DNA from: JAIVJN01 sp036732565
GTDB lineage: Bacteria > Acidobacteriota > Vicinamibacteria > Vicinamibacterales > UBA2999
Length of the DNA: 6,845 bases
Reading direction: 5' to 3'
Assembly: GCA_036732565.1 (NCBI GenBank)
Contig: DAINCF010000389.1
Span: 1 to 6,845, forward strand
Positions within the stretch are counted from its first letter, which is position 1, and each line of letters opens with the position of its first letter. A model generated the notes under the pieces. The model ran no database searches and was not told where the DNA came from. It was given only the letters and a program-made list of their open reading frames with translations. Of the stretch, positions 6,656-6,845 are shown in pieces. A program made the position numbers and the translations under genes.

Positions 6656-6845
6656 ATGCGACTCGAATCGGCTCTGGGACTGAAGCAGCAGTTGTTGCGC
6701 GAGCTCATCGAGCCGTTCGCCGCGCTCACGAATCGACTGCGCAGCGCGGGCGCGGCGGCGGTGACGGCGGCGGCGCAGCGCGCCTCCGGCAATCGCGAAT
6801 CGACCGTGTTCGGCATCGGCGCCCGTCCGCCCGAGACGCTGCCGC
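6656..6845 (+). CDS. Unrecognised protein, N-terminal part only, cut by window end
   Basis: ATG at 6656 opens a frame of 63 full codons that runs off the right edge without a stop. A good ribosome binding site, TGGAGGA (6646-6652), lies just upstream. The codons favour G or C at the third position like the neighbouring genes, which supports real coding. The product begins MRLESALGLKQQLLREL, an amphipathic helix-like start without a signal peptide or membrane segment. An alanine-rich stretch follows (about residues 34-45), then TVFGIGARPPETLP, which looks like the start of a folded domain. An overlapping ATG at 6652 in another frame gives an Arg/Gly-rich reading with poor codon pattern and is not favoured. 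I do not recognise the family from this fragment. Its promoter may lie in or beyond repeat element B. Confidence 0.62.
   Translation, partial: MRLESALGLKQQLLRELIEPFAALTNRLRSAGAAAVTAAAQRASGNRESTVFGIGARPPETLP

Noticed and set aside
6340..6816. 158-codon minus-strand open frame spanning the mgtE end and repeat element B
   Set aside because: It crosses a real gene end, a repeat and a real gene start, so it cannot be a single conserved gene.

Overview
The window is GC-rich DNA (about 65% by eye) with five well-supported protein genes, one gene cut by each window edge, and compact intergenic spaces. The likely source is a member of Acidobacteriota, possibly the Vicinamibacteria. This is an inference from base composition, from a secreted protein ending its signal peptide in AAAQ, and from two intergenic repeat families (GCCACCAAG/ACACGGAG type and ATCTGTGTN type) that I recall as common in such genomes. 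No marker gene fixes the taxonomy.

Layout. (1) 1-1457, plus strand: a PhoD-family phosphodiesterase/alkaline phosphatase missing its N-terminus. (2) 1514-2374, minus strand: a TauE/SafE-family membrane transporter, convergent with phoD. (3) 2411-2533: an imperfect inverted and direct repeat element in the gap between two minus-strand genes. (4) 2530-3108, minus strand: a small exported protein with a HELQH zinc-metallopeptidase signature. (5) 3109-3351: a divergent regulatory gap with palindromes. (6) 3352-4908, plus strand: a NifA-like GAF/AAA+/Fis sigma-54 activator. (7) 4919-4968: a GC hairpin and a near-palindrome. (8) 4994-6427, plus strand: a complete MgtE magnesium transporter/channel. 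(9) 6447-6612: a striking inverted repeat built from 9-bp ATCTGTGTN units. (10) 6656-6845: the start of an unrecognised plus-strand gene that runs off the window.

How the genes relate. I see no single pathway. PhoD (phosphate scavenging), TauE/SafE (anion export or uptake), MgtE (magnesium) and the sigma-54 activator look like ordinary chromosomal genes lying side by side. The activator and mgtE are codirectional and 85 bp apart, so co-transcription is possible, although a GC hairpin lies between them. The activator and the HELQH protein are divergent and share a 243-bp control region. No nif genes are visible, so the activator's target is unknown.

The most unusual material is non-coding: two unrelated stem-forming repeats, each placed between codirectional genes immediately after a stop codon. 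I found no convincing new multi-gene system.
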